Below, in pieces: positions 7,745-10,273 of a stretch of DNA of 10,273 nt (its first letter is position 1; each line of letters begins with the position of its first letter). The stretch lies in contig JNEM01006442.1 in assembly GCA_000697335.1 (NCBI GenBank), forward strand, positions 1 through 10,273, written 5' to 3'. The notes beneath the pieces were generated by a model. It was not told the origin of the DNA. It saw only the letters and a program-made list of their open reading frames with translations, and searched no databases. This DNA comes from Conidiobolus incongruus B7586 (lineage: Eukaryota > Entomophthoromycota > Entomophthoromycetes > Entomophthorales > Conidiobolaceae). The translations under genes were made by a program, and so were the position numbers.

Positions 7745-9705
7745 TGATAATATCCTTTTAAATCTATTTATTTTCTCCTATAACTATTTGAAACTAGTAA
7801 GGAAATGCAAAAAATAATTCTTAAGCAAGTTATAAATCTGGCTTTTAAAGGTTGATAATATTGATATTAAAAAACATTTTGATTAGATTAAATGTAAGTA
7901 TATGCCACTATAATATTACTAATTAGTGTGCTTATTAAGTCATAATCAGTATCATAAGGTATATTGATATAAAATTCATTAGATTTGATATGTACTTTAA
8001 TGTTCAAAAATTTATATTCATGAACTATATAATATCATTAAAGAAATTATTATAAGAGTTAAGATAATTATCGAATCTAAAAAAAAATAAAATTATTAGT
8101 ATTATTAATAACATTACTAATAATAATGAATATCATGAAACTATAAAAATAACAGATTCCCTTGAAACATATATACACACACTCTATTAAGTATGATGAA
8201 ATATGATTTTTTTGATATTTTGAAATTGATTAGTATTTATTAGTCATTTTAATAGATTAAATTAAAATTTGCCAAATATTTAAATTAATTATAAAAAAAA
8301 TAAAAAATTTTTATGAATTAAAATTTCTCGGACTAAGATATTATTAATATTTAATTGATATTATCAAACTATTCTATTATAATAATTATTTATTTTTCTA
8401 CTATATTTTATAGGCGTATTTCAACATTATATATTAAAATTCACAGTATGATTGCATATTATTAATCTATTATAATACTTTGGCGAATAATTTATAATAA
8501 ATTAAATATCAAATATTGGAAATAATTCAGAATTTTTAATTATTACATTGAATTGATAACATATTAATACTTTTATTAAATTTAATCATAATTCTGAATA
8601 TTTATTATTATTAATGAATAAAGTTTAATTATTGTATAATTTCTAATCGACATATTTGAATGCGAATCAATTAACATAAAAATACAAATATATTAACCAA
8701 TGCCTTAGTAATATAATAATATCATTATTATATGATTAAAAGAAAGGTAGTTTAAAAGAATACTGGCTTTTTAAATTACCTGAAAAATTCATACAATGTA
8801 TTACTCTAACTTTATGCCATCTATTTTAATTTGCATCTCTCTTGGCTATTCAAATTCACATAATCTCAACTCCCAATTTTATGCATTTTAATTTCAATTA
8901 AATTTTCATCAACTTAAAAAATATTATTTTTAACAAATTTGGATATTTTATATTATTATAGTAATTAATTATTTATAATTAAAATAATGTTATCATTCAT
9001 GGTATATTATATTAAATTTTTTTTATTATAAAGTATAATAATTTTAAATATTCTTTAACAAGTTATTAAATTAATTAAGGTATATTTAATTATTTAGCTC
9101 AAGAATTTACGAACGGGGAAATTAAATTATATTAATATGTAGTTCAAAAACTTGTAATTTACCTTTTTAAGTAATACGAAAATATTGATACTGAAGTTTT
9201 TAATATTTTAATCGGATTATTGCTAGTAAAGGATAAAAAATTTGTTTTTAGTAATTACTCAATTTGTGGAACTCATTGTAAATATTAAGACAAAATATAA
9301 TTATTAGTAATCTACCAATTTCTATATCATTGTAAAATTCATTTTAATTTAGTTAATTTTCTATATTATATAAATTTTTTGTGTAAAAATCGGTGAATTA
9401 ATAATACTTTTTTTAAGTAAATATTGATAATAATACTTAAGATTTACTTTGAATTGCAGAAGTGGAAAGTTATTTTCTTGGCTTACTTATTGTTACCAAA
9501 TTCATTTTATTTTAATAATCACTTATTATCAAGTTCATATTTTAAAAACTGGAAAATTTTAATTGACATGATCAATAGGTTTGAGATGTTGGAGTATTAA
9601 CCTCATTTTTAGATTTTAATTCCAGAGCTTTGCAAAACAATAAGTGTATATTATTTTTTATAATATAATCTACCTGTTACCTAAAATGGTATATTATGTT
9701 TATCC

Positions 9706-9720
9706 TGGGTATCTGACCCA
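9706..9720. repeat. GC-rich mini-hairpin TGGGT/ACCCA
   Basis: TGGGT (9706-9710) and ACCCA (9716-9720) pair around ATCTG. The stem has three G-C pairs, unusual for such an AT-rich setting. There is no T-run in terminator position on either side and no adjacent gene, so no role is assigned. Confidence 0.5.
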
Positions 9721-10273
9721 TATTTAATATGATAATTTCTGTTTCATATTTGAAACCTTAATAATTGTATTAATATATGGATCTCTAAAATATTCAATTA
9801 AAAAATAAACAGATTAATGAAAATTTGATTAATAATGACTCATTATTTATTGAAAAATTTTATCTGGTTAAAAATTAATATATTGGTTTAAGGGTTATTA
9901 AGCTGCTTTTTAATATCAGATATCAAGCATTAATATTTTATATAAAAAGGAATATATTTTGTCAATATTTTGTTACTTAAAATTATGAGGTTTCATGAAA
10001 TTTAATATTGATTATAAATAAAATTTTTAACTTGATTAAATCAATCATATATTAATAATATATAGCTCAATTATATTATGATTATTAATTTAAATATCTT
10101 AAAATTCTTTTTATCATCAAAATTTTAAGTACTATCGATTTATTTATTTTTTTCAATATATATTGTTAATTTTATTCATTTAAATGATATATCCTTTATT
10201 AACATTTATATACTATTATGAAATTTATTAATTTAATAAAGTCATATAATATCTAATTTAAAATATTATTAAT

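Larger units (their letters stand above)
6409..10273. other. Long AT-rich intergenic DNA, no gene seen
   Basis: Nearly 3.9 kb with dense stops in all frames and no recognisable protein, tRNA, rRNA or transposon end. The least AT-rich patches are about 6840-6930, 8760-8880 and 9430-9720. The last contains an open run of about 42 codons from near 9435, which is within chance. Small structures include hairpins at 7724-7744 and 9706-9720. Distant or very degenerate repeats could be missed by eye. Confidence 0.65.

Noticed and set aside
9430-9720. A possible short exon preceded by TTGCAG, with an open run of about 42 codons
   Set aside because: The run length is within chance for the window, there is no matching start or downstream exon, and no protein family is recognisable.
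1-10273. Transposon ends, long terminal repeats, CRISPR arrays or a replication origin
   Set aside because: I found no long direct or inverted repeat pair, no regularly spaced repeats and no recognisable transposase or reverse-transcriptase motif. AT-rich origin-like words are too common here to mean anything.

Overview
The window looks like nuclear DNA of a very AT-rich fungus. The one convincing gene encodes a Zn2Cys6 (Gal4-type) zinc-cluster regulator, a family found almost entirely in fungi, and it uses the standard code with a TAA stop. Non-coding DNA is mostly around 80% A+T or higher and full of (AT)n and (AAT)n microsatellites, while the gene is about 40% G+C. Long AT-rich spacers around a short, apparently intronless gene suggest an AT-biased, perhaps early-diverging fungal lineage, or an AT-rich isochore of another fungus. 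The sequence does not settle which. Nothing supports a bacterial, viral or organellar origin.

Layout. From 1 to about 1860 there is a terminal (AT)n run and then AT-rich DNA without a visible gene. From about 1861 to 2218 lies an island of clearly higher G+C (about 37% over 1861-2160) that may be a decayed coding sequence, with the frame uncertain. From 2219 to 3370 the DNA is AT-rich again, with an (AT)12 run, an (AAT)9 run, a 13-bp palindrome and an unusual pair of interleaved inverted repeats at 3196-3236. The zinc-cluster gene occupies 3371-4051 on the minus strand. Its flanks carry a matching set of signals: AATAAA 31 bases past the stop, a leader free of upstream ATGs, an initiator-like TCAGTC, a TATA box (TATAAAAAG) 150 bases before the start codon, and a CCAAT pentamer farther out. 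From about 4565 to 5110 a second G+C-richer island may be another relic, readable on the plus strand. From about 5111 to the end (over 5 kb) I see no gene, only microsatellites, small palindromes and hairpins in AT-rich DNA.

The only functional unit I can defend is the zinc-cluster gene with its promoter and polyadenylation signal. The protein has an N-terminal DNA-binding cluster followed by a basic KRGPKPKR tract and a disordered Ser/Pro-rich tail with repeated LP-x-[I/L] motifs. It lacks room for the large regulatory domain of many Gal4-type proteins. No complete new multi-gene system is visible. The most unusual non-coding structure is the A-B-A'-B' interleaved inverted repeat downstream of the gene.
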